DNA of 64,000 bases from Bacillota bacterium (GCA_017442535.1 JAFRZL010000015.1:62001-126000), one strand, 5' to 3'. Counted from the first letter of the stretch, positions 1 through 8,576 are shown. The notes: generated by a model from the sequence alone, not told the origin. Numbers and translations: made by a program.

Positions 1-2
1 TG

Positions 3-476
3 GAATCCGGCCTGAGGATCTCGATCGATACTTCGGAGTCGACGGATGCGGGGGTAGCTTTCCTGGTGGACGTCGATGGATTCAGGGTTTATCATGCCGG
101 AGATCTGACTAACTGGTATGATCCGGGAAGGCATTCCGAGAATGACAGAGTGCGGTTGGAACAGGATTTCCGCAGGGATTCCGCGACCCTGCTGCAGGGT
201 AAGCGTGTTCATTTTGCGATGCTTCCAATGGATCCGCGCCTTGGCGATGTCAGCTTGGCATCGGTCCATGAATTGGTGAGCCGGTATGATATTCGTCGCT
301 TTGCACCGATGCATCAATGGCTGGATTACGGCTTTACAGAAAGGTTTGTAAAGGCTTATCCGCAGGATGCGTCGCGGATGATCCGCATCTATGAGAATAC
401 GCACGAATTGACCGGGGTAGGGGGAGTCCCTTCAGAGACCGCTCCCGGGAACTGGTTTATGATCGATGGTAAATAA
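3..476 (+). CDS. MBL-fold metal-dependent hydrolase, C-terminal part (partial at left edge)
   Basis: The reading frame is open from the first bases of the window, so the start lies to the left and only about 157 C-terminal residues are visible. The segment VYHAGDLTNWYD fits the metal-binding Asp strand of metallo-beta-lactamase-fold proteins, and FAPMHQW later on fits the terminal metal-binding His. The HxHxDH motif would be upstream, outside the window. The stop is 12 bases before the next start, and AAGGAG of the next gene follows at once, so the two genes are probably co-transcribed. The fold is fairly clear; the substrate cannot be told. A GTG at 66 could be mistaken for a start but would cut the fold. 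Confidence 0.7.
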   Translation, partial: ESGLRISIDTSESTDAGVAFLVDVDGFRVYHAGDLTNWYDPGRHSENDRVRLEQDFRRDSATLLQGKRVHFAMLPMDPRLGDVSLASVHELVSRYDIRRFAPMHQWLDYGFTERFVKAYPQDASRMIRIYENTHELTGVGGVPSETAPGNWFMIDGK

Positions 477-488
477 GGAGATATGATC

Positions 489-1763
489 ATGCATCAGGAA
501 GAATTGGAACGTTTTGATATGAATCGTCCGCCCATGCGGGCCAGATGGTATCTTAAGCCGCTGACCATGGCACTGGCGCTTCCCGATCTCTGGAAGCATC
601 ATGCAAAAATGATGCGCACCGGTGTGGAAGGGCTGAAGCCTCCCTATTTAATGCTCTGCAATCATAATGCCTATATGGACATTAAGGTCGCCGCAAAGAC
701 TGTTTTTCCCCACTCGGCAAACTATGTTGTCGCGATCGATGGCTTTATTGGCCGGGAAGGGCTGCTGCGCCGCGTCGGGTGCATCTGCAAGCGTAAATTC
801 ACCAATGATCTGGTCCTGGTCCGTCAGCTTAAAAAAGTCATCCAGAACGGCGATATCGCCGTGGTTTATCCGGAGGCCCGCTATTCCCTCTGCGGCACGA
901 CCGCCGTCTTGCCTTCCTCGCTGGGCAAGCTCTGCAAGATGCTTAAAGTGCCCGTCGTAACGCTGATCTGCCACGGGCATCATATTAATTCTCCTTTCTG
1001 GAATCTGCACGACCGTAAGGTCAGGCCGATCGAGGCGGAATTATCCATGCTCTTTACGACGGAGGACCTCGAGAATTCCTCTCCTGATGAACTGAATCAG
1101 CGGATCGTGGAGCGTTTTCAATATGATGACTACACCTGGCAGAAAGAAAAAAACATCCATGTGACCTACAATGGACGCGCCGAGGGTCTGCACAAAGTCC
1201 TTTATCAGTGTCCCGCCTGCGGAAAAGAATACCATATGACTTCCAAAGGGACTTCTCTGATCTGCGAAGCCTGCGGCAAAACATGGACACTTTCCGAGCT
1301 CGGCGAACTGCATGCGGATCAGGGCGAGACCGAATTCACTCACATCCCGGACTGGTATGAGTGGGAGAGGGCGAATGTCCGCCGTGAAGTGGAGGCAGGC
1401 ACCTATTCGACCGGTGAAATGCCCGTGACAGTCGACTCCCTGCCCAATGCCAAAAAGTTTATCCGCCTGGGCGAAGGCCATATGATCCACGATATGAACG
1501 GCTTCCGTGTGAGTGGCACAGATGTGGACGGCGATCCCTTTGAGATGGTCAAGCCCGTCAGCTCGCTGTATTCCTGTCATATCGAATATGAGTATCTCGG
1601 CAAGTTCGGGGACTGTGTGGATCTGAATACACTCGAGGACACCTGGTATATCTATCCGCATGATTGCGAATTCGCGGTGACCAAGATGGCGCTCGCGACT
1701 GAAGAACTGTATTCTGCCTACCGCAGACAGATTGGTAATCCCTGCAAGCCGGGACTGGCCTAA
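489..1763 (+). CDS. 1-acyl-glycerol-phosphate acyltransferase-like protein with C-terminal zinc ribbon
   Basis: A 424-residue protein of the lysophospholipid acyltransferase (PlsC-like) family. The acyltransferase signature NHNAYMD (His59 and Asp64, the HX4D catalytic pair) and a later VVYPEAR block are visible in the first 200 residues. Unusually, about 200 more residues follow, starting with a CPACG...CEACG zinc ribbon near residues 240-265 and then a domain I do not recognise. Two in-frame ATGs lie close together; 489 is preferred because it sits 8 bases after AAGGAG, while 483 is only 2 bases away. It probably acylates a glycerolipid at the membrane, but no clear transmembrane segment is seen. 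Confidence 0.75.
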   Translation: MHQEELERFDMNRPPMRARWYLKPLTMALALPDLWKHHAKMMRTGVEGLKPPYLMLCNHNAYMDIKVAAKTVFPHSANYVVAIDGFIGREGLLRRVGCICKRKFTNDLVLVRQLKKVIQNGDIAVVYPEARYSLCGTTAVLPSSLGKLCKMLKVPVVTLICHGHHINSPFWNLHDRKVRPIEAELSMLFTTEDLENSSPDELNQRIVERFQYDDYTWQKEKNIHVTYNGRAEGLHKVLYQCPACGKEYHMTSKGTSLICEACGKTWTLSELGELHADQGETEFTHIPDWYEWERANVRREVEAGTYSTGEMPVTVDSLPNAKKFIRLGEGHMIHDMNGFRVSGTDVDGDPFEMVKPVSSLYSCHIEYEYLGKFGDCVDLNTLEDTWYIYPHDCEFAVTKMALATEELYSAYRRQIGNPCKPGLA

Positions 1764-1789
1764 TGATTTATCTTCCCAACAGACATGAA

Positions 1790-1826
1790 AAAGCCCTGCA
1801 TGAGTCCTTAAACTCCGCAGGGCTTT
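1790..1826. terminator. Bidirectional intrinsic terminator
   Basis: A perfect 10-bp inverted repeat (AAAGCCCTGC / GCAGGGCTTT) with a 17-base loop lies between the convergent acyltransferase and DUF1846 genes. The A- and T-rich ends of the stem allow use from both sides. Confidence 0.8.
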
Positions 1827-1858
1827 GTTATACATAAAGCGTGAAAAGGGGACGGATC

Positions 1859-3364
1859 TTACTGGTGGCGGCTCGCAAATACAGGCTCACAGGTCAGGTC
1901 GATGCCCAGACGCCGCAGCAGCTGTTCCTCCGTATGGTCTAGCAGGCAGGTGGAATGTGCCTGGCAGCCTGAAAGCTTCTCCAGTTGGTCCAGGGCCTGC
2001 TTGGCCAGTTTGTCATTGGCCGCGCAGACGCAGAGGGCGTTGAGTGTTTCCTCGGCATTGAGCTCACCACTCAATTCATGCATGATCTCCGTCTTCAAAC
2101 GGCTGATGGGTTCCAGAACATAGGGAGCCAGCATATGAACCTGGTCATCGATTCCGGCAAGCGCCTTCAGCGCGTTCAGCAGACAGGCGGAAACCGCACT
2201 CATGACCTGCTCGGGCGAATGACGGCCGGTGATGATCTGTCCGTCAGGCAATTCAAGCGCCACTACCTGGCAGAAAGCAGGGCCGTTGCCCTGTTCAGCA
2301 AGTCTGGCGGAACGGTCCAGTGCAGGCTGCACCACCGAACGGTCGGAGGGCTTCAGATTGACTTCGTTCATCAGCAGAGTGGCCCGCTCGAGCGTCTCGG
2401 CATCGGCAAAGCCCTTGCGGTAATCACAGGCGGTTTTGTAATAACGGCGGATGATTTCCTGCAGAGAAGCAGCGCGCACGACATCGTCATCCACGATACC
2501 GAAAGCGATCCGGTTCACACCCATATCGGTGGGGGATTTGTAGAAGGATTCCTTACCGGTAATGCGTTCAATGATGCGGCGCAGGACGGGGAAGGTCTCC
2601 AGATCACGATTATAGTTGACGGCGATCGTACCGTAAGCATCATAGTGGAACGAATCCAGACGGTTTACATCCTTAAGATCCGCAGTAGCCGCTTCATAAG
2701 CCACATTCAGCGGATGCTGCAGGGGCAGGTTCCAGACCGGGAATGTTTCGAATTTGGAATAACCGGCCTTGACCCCATGCTTGTATTCATGATAAAGCTG
2801 GCTGAGGCAGGTGGCAAGCTTACCGCTGCCGGGACCGGGCGCCGTGACGACAACGATCGGGCGGGTCGTCTCGATAAATGCGTTAGAGCCATAACCTTTG
2901 TCACTGACGATCAGGTCGACATCCGTAGGATAACCCGGAGTAGAGCGGTGCGCATAGGAGCGGATCCCATGCCGCTCCAGCTGAACCATGAACTGCTTGG
3001 CAGCAGCCTGCTCCTCATAACGAGTCACAACGACACTATTGATGAGCAGCCCATAACTGGTCAGCATATCGATCATACGGAAAACCTCTTCGCCATAGGT
3101 GATACCGAAATCACCATGCTGCTTATTCCGCTCCAGATCACGGGCGTAGACACAGATGATCAGCTCCGCCTGATCTTTAAGCTTCTGCAGCAGACGAAGC
3201 TTACAGTTCTCATCATAACCCGGCAGAACACGCTTGGCATGCAGGTCATTCATCAGCTTGCCGCCGAACTCCAGATAAAGCTTATTAAAACTGTGCACAC
3301 GTTCCAGAATAAACCGGGATTGCTCTGCCAAGTATTTCTCGGGATCAAAACCTATCTTACTCAT
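1859..3364 (-). CDS. DUF1846 family protein
   Basis: A 501-residue protein that matches the DUF1846 family along its full length, from the N-terminal [12 protein letters not shown] onward; this family is common in Clostridia and lactic acid bacteria. A phosphate-binding-loop-like GPGSGK occurs near residue 180, inside [15 protein letters not shown]. The family has solved structures but no agreed function, so none is assigned. The start at 3364 has AGAGGT about 8 bases upstream. It is monocistronic: a consensus promoter lies just upstream and a terminator separates it from the convergent acyltransferase gene. The large open frame on the opposite strand over this gene is a shadow. Confidence 0.85.
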   Translation of the reverse strand: MSKIGFDPEKYLAEQSRFILERVHSFNKLYLEFGGKLMNDLHAKRVLPGYDENCKLRLLQKLKDQAELIICVYARDLERNKQHGDFGITYGEEVFRMIDMLTSYGLLINSVVVTRYEEQAAAKQFMVQLERHGIRSYAHRSTPGYPTDVDLIVSDKGYGSNAFIETTRPIVVVTAPGPGSGKLATCLSQLYHEYKHGVKAGYSKFETFPVWNLPLQHPLNVAYEAATADLKDVNRLDSFHYDAYGTIAVNYNRDLETFPVLRRIIERITGKESFYKSPTDMGVNRIAFGIVDDDVVRAASLQEIIRRYYKTACDYRKGFADAETLERATLLMNEVNLKPSDRSVVQPALDRSARLAEQGNGPAFCQVVALELPDGQIITGRHSPEQVMSAVSACLLNALKALAGIDDQVHMLAPYVLEPISRLKTEIMHELSGELNAEETLNALCVCAANDKLAKQALDQLEKLSGCQAHSTCLLDHTEEQLLRRLGIDLTCEPVFASRHQ

Positions 3365-3406
3365 GAGCGAGACCTCTTTCTTAAGGATAAGAGCACCAAC
3401 TCAATT

Positions 3407-3435
3407 AATTTATCATATTCATGGCCCGATGTCAA
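3407..3435 (-). promoter_or_regulatory. Sigma-A promoter of the DUF1846 gene
   Basis: Read on the minus strand, TTGACA (3435-3430) is followed by a 17-base spacer and TAAATT (3412-3407), about 40 bases before the DUF1846 start. Confidence 0.7.
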
Positions 3436-3458
3436 CTCTTGGGAGGATTTTTTGAAAG

Positions 3459-3487
3459 AAAAAAGCAGCTGTTATGCAGCTGCTTTT
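3459..3487 (-). terminator. Intrinsic terminator of the tRNA-Ser pair
   Basis: On the minus strand, AAAGCAGCTG and CAGCTGCTTT form a 10-bp stem with a short loop, followed by a run of T. It begins 4 bases after the tRNA-Ser(GGA) 3' end. Confidence 0.85.
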
Positions 3488-3490
3488 GAG

Positions 3491-3579
3491 CGGAGAAGAA
3501 GGGATTTGAACCCTTGCATCGCTATTAACGATCTACTCCCTTTCCAGGGGAGCCCCTTCGGCCGCTTGGGTACTTCTCC
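3491..3579 (-). tRNA. tRNA-Ser (GGA)
   Basis: The minus strand folds as an 89-base class II tRNA with a 7-bp acceptor stem (GGAGAAG / CTTCTCC), anticodon loop CTGGAAA (anticodon GGA, reading UCC/UCU), a long variable arm and a TTCAAAT T loop. The discriminator is G and CCA is not encoded. It is the second gene of a two-tRNA transcript. Confidence 0.95.
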
Positions 3580-3613
3580 ATGTTGCCTACCAAAACAATC
3601 ATATTGCGTAAAA

Positions 3614-3698
3614 CGGAAAGGGTGGGATTTGAACCCACGAAACCTTACGGTTTACTGGATTTCGAGGCCAGCTCCTTCGACCACTCGGACACCTCTCC
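3614..3698 (-). tRNA. tRNA-Ser (CGA)
   Basis: An 85-base class II tRNA on the minus strand, starting GGAGAGG and ending CCTTTCCG, with anticodon loop CTCGAAA (anticodon CGA, reading UCG), a long variable arm and TTCAAAT in the T loop. CCA is not encoded. It lies 34 bases upstream of tRNA-Ser(GGA) and directly behind a consensus promoter. Confidence 0.95.
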
Positions 3699-3701
3699 AA
3701 G

Positions 3702-3720
3702 CGTGTCAGTCACTGACACG
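3702..3720. repeat. Perfect 9-bp palindrome at the predicted tRNA-Ser transcript start
   Basis: CGTGTCAGT and ACTGACACG face each other around a single C. On the minus strand the repeat starts 7 bases after the -10 box, so its first base is about +1 and its last base is 3 bases before the mature tRNA-Ser(CGA) 5' end. It could be a protein operator or a 5' hairpin of the tRNA precursor. Confidence 0.8.
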
Positions 3721-3726
3721 ACCAAT

Positions 3727-3755
3727 ATTATATCCTAATCGGGACATCTTGTCAA
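3727..3755 (-). promoter_or_regulatory. Consensus sigma-A promoter of the tRNA-Ser operon
   Basis: The minus strand reads TTGACA (3755-3750), a 17-base spacer and TATAAT (3732-3727): a perfect consensus in sequence and spacing, as expected for a stable RNA gene. Confidence 0.9.
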
Positions 3756-3813
3756 GCATAATTTTTGATTTTCTGAAAAAACGCTGAGAGACATGGCCCT
3801 GGTCAAAGAAGCA

Positions 3814-3840
3814 GGGTGCGTCCCGGTAAGAAACGCACCC
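3814..3840 (-). terminator. Hairpin downstream of ispD, possible weak terminator
   Basis: GGGTGCGT and ACGCACCC form an 8-bp stem 14 bases after the ispD stop. The following minus-strand sequence is only moderately T-rich, so termination may be weak. Confidence 0.5.
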
Positions 3841-3853
3841 GCATAGCAGTCTG

Positions 3854-4549
3854 TTACAGATCCTCCTGTGTCGTGATTTTGCGGTTGATGTAGGAACCGC
3901 GGCACAGATGCACAGGACAATTCCCGTAGCGCTCGAGCACCTGAGCATCGTCCGTGCAGGCATTATCACCGGCCAGGACCGCTGCCCGGTGAGCCGCGAG
4001 GATCAGATCCATCCGGAAGACCTGCGGTGTCTGCATGCTCCAGAGAGTATCCCGGGGCGGAGTCATGATCACAAAACCATTCGCGTCGGTCTGCTTGATG
4101 GTATCCTTGACCGGCACAGCCAGGCAGCTCGCTCCATGTTCCTGCGCGTCAAGCAGAACATGAAGCAGATCCTCCTGAGTCAGATAGGGCCTGGCCGCGT
4201 CATGAATAGCCACATAATCCGGAGATTCGGACGGATCATCGTTCAGCAGTGCATGAAGCGCCTCGAGTCCGTGTAAGACGGATTGCTGCCGAGTGGTGCC
4301 CGCCCCGGCCAGGCAGCGCAGCTTGGTAATGCCTTCTGCATGCACGATGGCTTCGGAGCGCTCGCGGTCTTCGGCGGCGCAGATCAGGACGATTCCCCTG
4401 ATCAAGGGGCATTCCTGCATGACGGACAGGCTGTGGGCCAGGATCGTGCGGCCATCGCTTAAGGGAAGAAACTGCTTTTTCTCGGATTGATGCATCCTGG
4501 AGCCGCTCCCGCCGGCGGCGACGACCGCCCAGAAATTCGCTTGATTCAT
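3854..4549 (-). CDS. ispD: 2-C-methyl-D-erythritol 4-phosphate cytidylyltransferase
   Basis: A 231-residue cytosolic nucleotidyltransferase that joins CTP to methylerythritol phosphate in the non-mevalonate isoprenoid pathway. The CTP-binding loop AAGGSGSRM with the following KKQF, the GTTRQQSV block, DAARP, PVKDTIK and the MQTPQVF block are all present in the expected order. A start at 4567 would overlap the upstream stop by one base, but ATG 4549 (MNQANFWAVV) has AGAGGT at good spacing and starts right before the first strand. It follows the glycosidase-like gene closely on the same strand. The related TarI family (ribitol-phosphate) is an alternative, but no teichoic acid genes are near. 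Confidence 0.85.
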   Translation of the reverse strand: MNQANFWAVVAAGGSGSRMHQSEKKQFLPLSDGRTILAHSLSVMQECPLIRGIVLICAAEDRERSEAIVHAEGITKLRCLAGAGTTRQQSVLHGLEALHALLNDDPSESPDYVAIHDAARPYLTQEDLLHVLLDAQEHGASCLAVPVKDTIKQTDANGFVIMTPPRDTLWSMQTPQVFRMDLILAAHRAAVLAGDNACTDDAQVLERYGNCPVHLCRGSYINRKITTQEDL

Positions 4550-4566
4550 AGTGCGACCTCTTTTCA

Positions 4567-6609
4567 TCAGGGAAGAGGCAGGATATCCTCGAATTCCACA
4601 TCCCAGTCAGTCGGGAATCCGGGGACTTTCTCGGAACATCCGTCCCAGCCGGCACACATCAGGCCGACCGCCAGCAGCAGCCCGCCGTTTCCCGGCAGAT
4701 ACAGGGGAATATCACGCCTGTCCGCCTGCCGGTTGTGGCCGTTATTCAGATATACATTCTTGGGCGAATCATAGAGCAGGCAGTCAACCGCGGTCTCGGG
4801 CAGCCCCAGACGCGCCGCGCACATCGCGAGCATCGGATAATCCCAGCCCCAGGTTTCCTGCATCTGCCATCCGCCGTTCAGCACTTTGCGAAGCGTGCGT
4901 TCCATCAGAGGCGGATTGATACGTTTTCCGGGAAGCATTCCGAGTGCGGCGACCATGGATGGATGGTCTCTGTTGAAAGCCGGGGTATAAGTGTCGGGGC
5001 AGCGCTCGTGCGCCAGATACAGATTGTCTTTGACGGGAGCGGGTGCCATGTAGGCAGCGATACGCAGCCAGTTTTCCCGCTCCGGCTCACCCAGCCGCTT
5101 CAGCCAGGCATTGGCCGTGTTCAGTCCGAAGGCCCAGTATTCCAGTTCATACGGAGGATTCATGACGATGCGGGCATTATGGTTTTCTTGCGAAGGAATC
5201 ATGCCGGGACCCAGCATATAGCACTGACGCTCTTCATCCCAGCGGGCGTAATCCGCCATAAAGGTTGCCGTCTGAATGACGATTTCCCGATAGGTATTCA
5301 ATACTTCGCGGGTCGGGTTCGCGCGGTAGATCAGCTCGGCATAATAGATCGGATGGGGCTGCTGCCAGATCAGCAGCGGGCCGATAGGTGAGGGACTGTC
5401 CACACCGGAAGGATCGGTCATCTTGGGCCAGCGGGCGCCTTTATAGCCCTGGCCCGAGGCCAGCTCCAGCGCTTTAGGCAGGATGGCTTGATAATACCAG
5501 AGGCTTCGCTCCAGCAGTTCCGGCCTCTTCCACGAGGCAAAATGCGCCGCATGCCAGTAATGCATTTCCAGATGGAATTTGCCATACCAGCTGTTCATCG
5601 TCAGACCTGTCTCCTGCGGAGGCAGGCTGCCTGCGCAGTTGATGGCCGTCAGATACTGGGAAAGCAGAATGCGACGCTGCAGTTCACGCCCGCGGTCACC
5701 GCCGGCTCCGATGTGGACAAAACCGCCTTTACTCCAGAACTGTTCCCAGTGTTCCACCGTATCGCGGAGCGAATCCGCCAGAGAGGGCAGATCCTCGGGG
5801 GCGGGCCGTGAGGTCAGCAGAACGGAAAGTTCCATCACCTCGGACCCGGAAGCGATCTCCACGCGATGCATACCGGTCTTGGTGACTGTAACACCGGGCC
5901 CGGCAAGCAGTGTGACAAAGTATTTGTCGTCATCCAGTATACGCAGGATCTCGGTACGCTGTGCATCCTGGCGTGTAATCATGGTCTGATGTGCTTCGGG
6001 ATGCTCCCAATCGGCGCCGGTCCTGGTGGGGGAAGCTCCGGGGAAATCGAGCGAGAGCTTAAGCCCCTCTCCGAAAAGAGGAGTGCGGATCATAAAGGAA
6101 AACATATCCAGCGAGGGATGAGCCCAAGAACGGACTTCCACATCACGGTTCCTCCAGCGGAAACGGCTGGACAGGATCCCTTCCCATAGAGAAAGCTTTT
6201 GGTAAGGGGCTTCGATCTCCATCCGGTCGGGCGTATGATCAGGAAACATAAAGCTCAGACGGCCCATGTGGAATTTATGCGGATTCTTGCGGAGCCAGTC
6301 AAATTCGGCCGGCTGATAGCCGGGCTTGGTCGTGTAGGGCACGTCCCGGACACCGTTTGAATACAGGGTTCTGGCCAGCTTGTGGTAATCAAAGCGCGGC
6401 TCGCCGGGGCGGTACGGAGACGTATGCCATCCCCACTGAGCCTGCGTGAGCAGAGGGATGCCATCTTCATAAAATGCGCTGAAAGTCTGCAGACCGGTAA
6501 TATCGGCGGTAAAAGCAACTTCGCCGTTGCCTATGGAGAACGGGGAATACGGATCCCATGTAGTATTGACGGGAGAAAACTGAGAAACGATTTCATGCCG
6601 GTTGATCAT
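4567..6609 (-). CDS. Glycosidase-like protein, six-hairpin type (substrate unknown)
   Basis: A protein of about 680 residues with no signal peptide, so probably cytoplasmic. The N-terminal segment with SIGNGEVAFTADITGLQTF, a long beta-rich part, and a C-terminal part rich in helices (ETWGWDYPMLAMCAARLG, LPGNGGLLLAVGLMCAGWDG) resemble glycoside hydrolases of the (alpha/alpha)6 six-hairpin class, such as GH65/GH95 relatives. I do not recognise the exact family, so catalytic residues are not named. GTG 6624 is too close to the AAGGAG site, and ATG 6609 is 14 bases from it; the latter fits the protein better. The gene precedes ispD in a probable two-gene transcript, which has no obvious functional logic. 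Confidence 0.65.
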   Translation of the reverse strand: MINRHEIVSQFSPVNTTWDPYSPFSIGNGEVAFTADITGLQTFSAFYEDGIPLLTQAQWGWHTSPYRPGEPRFDYHKLARTLYSNGVRDVPYTTKPGYQPAEFDWLRKNPHKFHMGRLSFMFPDHTPDRMEIEAPYQKLSLWEGILSSRFRWRNRDVEVRSWAHPSLDMFSFMIRTPLFGEGLKLSLDFPGASPTRTGADWEHPEAHQTMITRQDAQRTEILRILDDDKYFVTLLAGPGVTVTKTGMHRVEIASGSEVMELSVLLTSRPAPEDLPSLADSLRDTVEHWEQFWSKGGFVHIGAGGDRGRELQRRILLSQYLTAINCAGSLPPQETGLTMNSWYGKFHLEMHYWHAAHFASWKRPELLERSLWYYQAILPKALELASGQGYKGARWPKMTDPSGVDSPSPIGPLLIWQQPHPIYYAELIYRANPTREVLNTYREIVIQTATFMADYARWDEERQCYMLGPGMIPSQENHNARIVMNPPYELEYWAFGLNTANAWLKRLGEPERENWLRIAAYMAPAPVKDNLYLAHERCPDTYTPAFNRDHPSMVAALGMLPGKRINPPLMERTLRKVLNGGWQMQETWGWDYPMLAMCAARLGLPETAVDCLLYDSPKNVYLNNGHNRQADRRDIPLYLPGNGGLLLAVGLMCAGWDGCSEKVPGFPTDWDVEFEDILPLP

Positions 6610-6648
6610 GGCTGCTTTCCACACTCCTTTTTTTCTATATTTGCTGCT

Positions 6649-6677
6649 ATTATACCATAATCATCCGGATTTGAAAA
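6649..6677 (-). promoter_or_regulatory. Probable promoter of the glycosidase-like gene
   Basis: On the minus strand, TTTTCA (6677-6672), a 17-base spacer and TATAAT (6654-6649), with TGG just before the -10 box as an extended -10 element. It lies about 30 bases upstream of the ribosome site. Confidence 0.6.
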
Positions 6678-6713
6678 GCATTTAAGAAGCGTTTACGGCA
6701 AACTCGCATGACC

Positions 6714-6742
6714 TTGACAAGTGTGTCCACCTGCGGTATGAT
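6714..6742 (+). promoter_or_regulatory. Sigma-A promoter of the two-component operon
   Basis: TTGACA (6714-6719), a 17-base spacer and TATGAT (6737-6742), about 50 bases upstream of the response regulator start. Confidence 0.8.
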
Positions 6743-6791
6743 AAAGATACGGACAGGCATTATCAGGGCATTTTACGGGAGAAGTGATTTG

Positions 6792-7460
6792 ATGGACAGA
6801 ATACTGATCGTGGAAGACGAAGCAGAGATCGTGCAGGGCCTTAAAACGATCCTGCAGCAGGAAGGGTTTACGGCGGACAGCGCCGCCGGGCAGAGCGAGG
6901 CACTGGCCTTGTTGGAAGAAAGACCTTACGGGCTGGTGCTCACGGATATTTCCCTGAGCGACGGTAATGGCTATGCCGTCTGCGCCGCGGCCAAACAGCG
7001 TTATCAGACAGCGGTCATTTTTCTGACGGCTTCGGGCGACGAATTCAGCACCGTCGCCGGTTTTGAGATGGGTGCGGACGATTATATCGCGAAACCTTTC
7101 CGTCCGAGGGAACTGATCAGCCGCATCAAAAATGTCCTGCGCCATACCCGACAGCCTGTGATGCTGAAATATCGCGAACTGAGCGCCGACACCCTTCGCG
7201 GCAAAATCACCCGTTCCGGCGAGGAAATCATTCTCTCCGCCCTTGAATACCGTCTGTTGCTGATCCTGATGCGTCATCAGGGAGAGGTAATGACCCGCGA
7301 TGGCCTCCTGACCGAACTGTGGGATGCCGCCGGTGAATACGTGAACGATAATACCCTGACCGTCTATATCAAGCGGCTCAGGGAAAAAATCGAGGAAGAC
7401 CCTTCCGATCCGCAGTACATCCGTACGATCCGCGGCATCGGTTATCAATTCGGTGAATAG
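6792..7460 (+). CDS. OmpR-family response regulator
   Basis: A 222-residue DNA-binding regulator. The receiver domain (residues 1-115) has the acidic pocket at Glu8/Asp9, the phospho-accepting Asp52 in LVLTDISLSDG, Thr79 and Lys101 in AKPFRP. The C-terminal winged helix (about 125-222) ends with the family-typical TVYIKRLREKIEEDP and IRTIRGIGYQF. ATG 6792 starts right at the first receiver strand and follows GGGAGAAG; an upstream in-frame start would add 28 unrelated residues inside the promoter region. The kinase gene begins 2 bases after the stop. It probably controls the adjacent ABC transporter through sites in the 8473-8530 gap. Confidence 0.92.
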   Translation: MDRILIVEDEAEIVQGLKTILQQEGFTADSAAGQSEALALLEERPYGLVLTDISLSDGNGYAVCAAAKQRYQTAVIFLTASGDEFSTVAGFEMGADDYIAKPFRPRELISRIKNVLRHTRQPVMLKYRELSADTLRGKITRSGEEIILSALEYRLLLILMRHQGEVMTRDGLLTELWDAAGEYVNDNTLTVYIKRLREKIEEDPSDPQYIRTIRGIGYQFGE

Positions 7461-7462
7461 TC

Positions 7463-8473
7463 ATGTCCTGGCTGCGTAACTCCGAAATCCGCCGGGATAT
7501 ATGGATTTTTGGTGCCGGAATGCTGATCGCGGGAGTGGCGGGCGGATTTGTTATTTCTCCCGCAGCCGGTTTATGTATGGCTCTCTGTGTTCTGATCAGT
7601 GCGATCTATCATTTGTGGACTGCCTCGCAACGTTACCGCAGGATATCCGAACTGACGGATCATCTGGACCGGGTACTGCACCAGCACAAAAATCTTCCTC
7701 TGGAGGAGTATCAGGAGGGCGAGCTTGCGGTACTCGCGACGGAACTGCAAAAGCTTCTTGTCCGGCTGGAAGAGCAGGCAAGCCTGCTGCAGCGGGATAA
7801 GACTTTCCTGGGAGATCTGATCGCAGATATCTCGCATCAGCTTCGGACACCCATGACTTCTCTCAGGCTTTACACGACCCTGCTGCAGGATCCGCGTACT
7901 TCCGAGGACAAGCGCAAAAAGATCCCTTATGATATTTCGCGGCTCCTCGACCGGATGGAATGGCTGATCGAGACACTTCTAAAGCTTAGCAAACTGGATT
8001 CAGGGACGGTGCATTTCCGTCAGGATACGGTCAGTGTGGAGCAGCTGATCCGTCAGGCCGCTCAGCTGGTCGAGATTCCGATGGAACTTCGCGGGCAGGA
8101 GCTTTCCATCCGGCTTGAGGGAGACGAGACCTATACGGGTGATCTATCCTGGTCGGTGGAAGCGGTCAGCAATATTCTCAAAAACTGTATGGAGCATATG
8201 GAGACGGGCGGTTCAATCGAGATCGCGGCTTCGGAAACACCGATTTATACGGAAATAACGATCCGTGACCATGGACTGGGAATTGATCAGAATGACGCGG
8301 AACATCTTTTCGAGCGTTTCTACCGAGGGCACAACGCGACGTCCTCCAGTATCGGCATCGGACTTGCCCTTGCCCGAATGATTATCAAAGAGCAGAACGG
8401 CACGATCCGTGTGGAGAATGTGAAGGACGGAGGCGCGCTGTTTACCATACGTTTTTACCGCGAAGTCGTTTAA
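7463..8473 (+). CDS. Sensor histidine kinase, intramembrane-sensing type
   Basis: A 336-residue kinase. Two hydrophobic segments (about 13-31 and 35-52) are joined by only a few residues, so there is almost no extracellular sensor domain, as in intramembrane-sensing kinases that take their cue from a partner ABC transporter. The dimerisation/phosphorylation segment DISHQLRTP carries His125, followed by an ATP-binding domain with IRDHGLGID (G1 box) and IGIGLALARMI (G2 box). It is translated just behind the regulator and followed by an ATPase/permease pair. This order (regulator, kinase, ATPase, permease) is typical of peptide-antibiotic detoxification modules of the BceRS-AB kind, although the permease here differs from BceB. 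Confidence 0.9.
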   Translation: MSWLRNSEIRRDIWIFGAGMLIAGVAGGFVISPAAGLCMALCVLISAIYHLWTASQRYRRISELTDHLDRVLHQHKNLPLEEYQEGELAVLATELQKLLVRLEEQASLLQRDKTFLGDLIADISHQLRTPMTSLRLYTTLLQDPRTSEDKRKKIPYDISRLLDRMEWLIETLLKLSKLDSGTVHFRQDTVSVEQLIRQAAQLVEIPMELRGQELSIRLEGDETYTGDLSWSVEAVSNILKNCMEHMETGGSIEIAASETPIYTEITIRDHGLGIDQNDAEHLFERFYRGHNATSSSIGIGLALARMIIKEQNGTIRVENVKDGGALFTIRFYREVV

Positions 8474-8489
8474 GTGACAATAATGTCAC
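8474..8489. promoter_or_regulatory. Palindrome, candidate operator upstream of the ABC pair
   Basis: GTGACA-ATAA-TGTCAC begins right after the kinase stop, and a further GTCAC half-site follows at 8497. The sites sit just upstream of an extended -10 promoter for the transporter genes, so they may bind the adjacent response regulator. A small RNA hairpin is the alternative. Confidence 0.5.
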
Positions 8490-8518
8490 CTGAGAGTCAC
8501 GCAAGTCCTCTGCCATTA

Positions 8519-8527
8519 TGGTATGAT
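8519..8527 (+). promoter_or_regulatory. Extended -10 promoter candidate for the ABC pair
   Basis: TGG followed by TATGAT (8522-8527) makes an extended -10 element. The base positions 17 upstream do not resemble a -35 box, which suits an activated promoter. The next gene starts 50 bases downstream. Confidence 0.5.
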
Positions 8528-8576
8528 AGGATCAGCCGGACAGGAAAATGCCGGCAGATCACAGGAGGGCTTAACG

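Noticed and set aside
1985-3787. 600-codon open frame on the plus strand
   Set aside because: It is antisense to the well-conserved DUF1846 gene, runs through both tRNA-Ser genes, and shows no recognisable domain.
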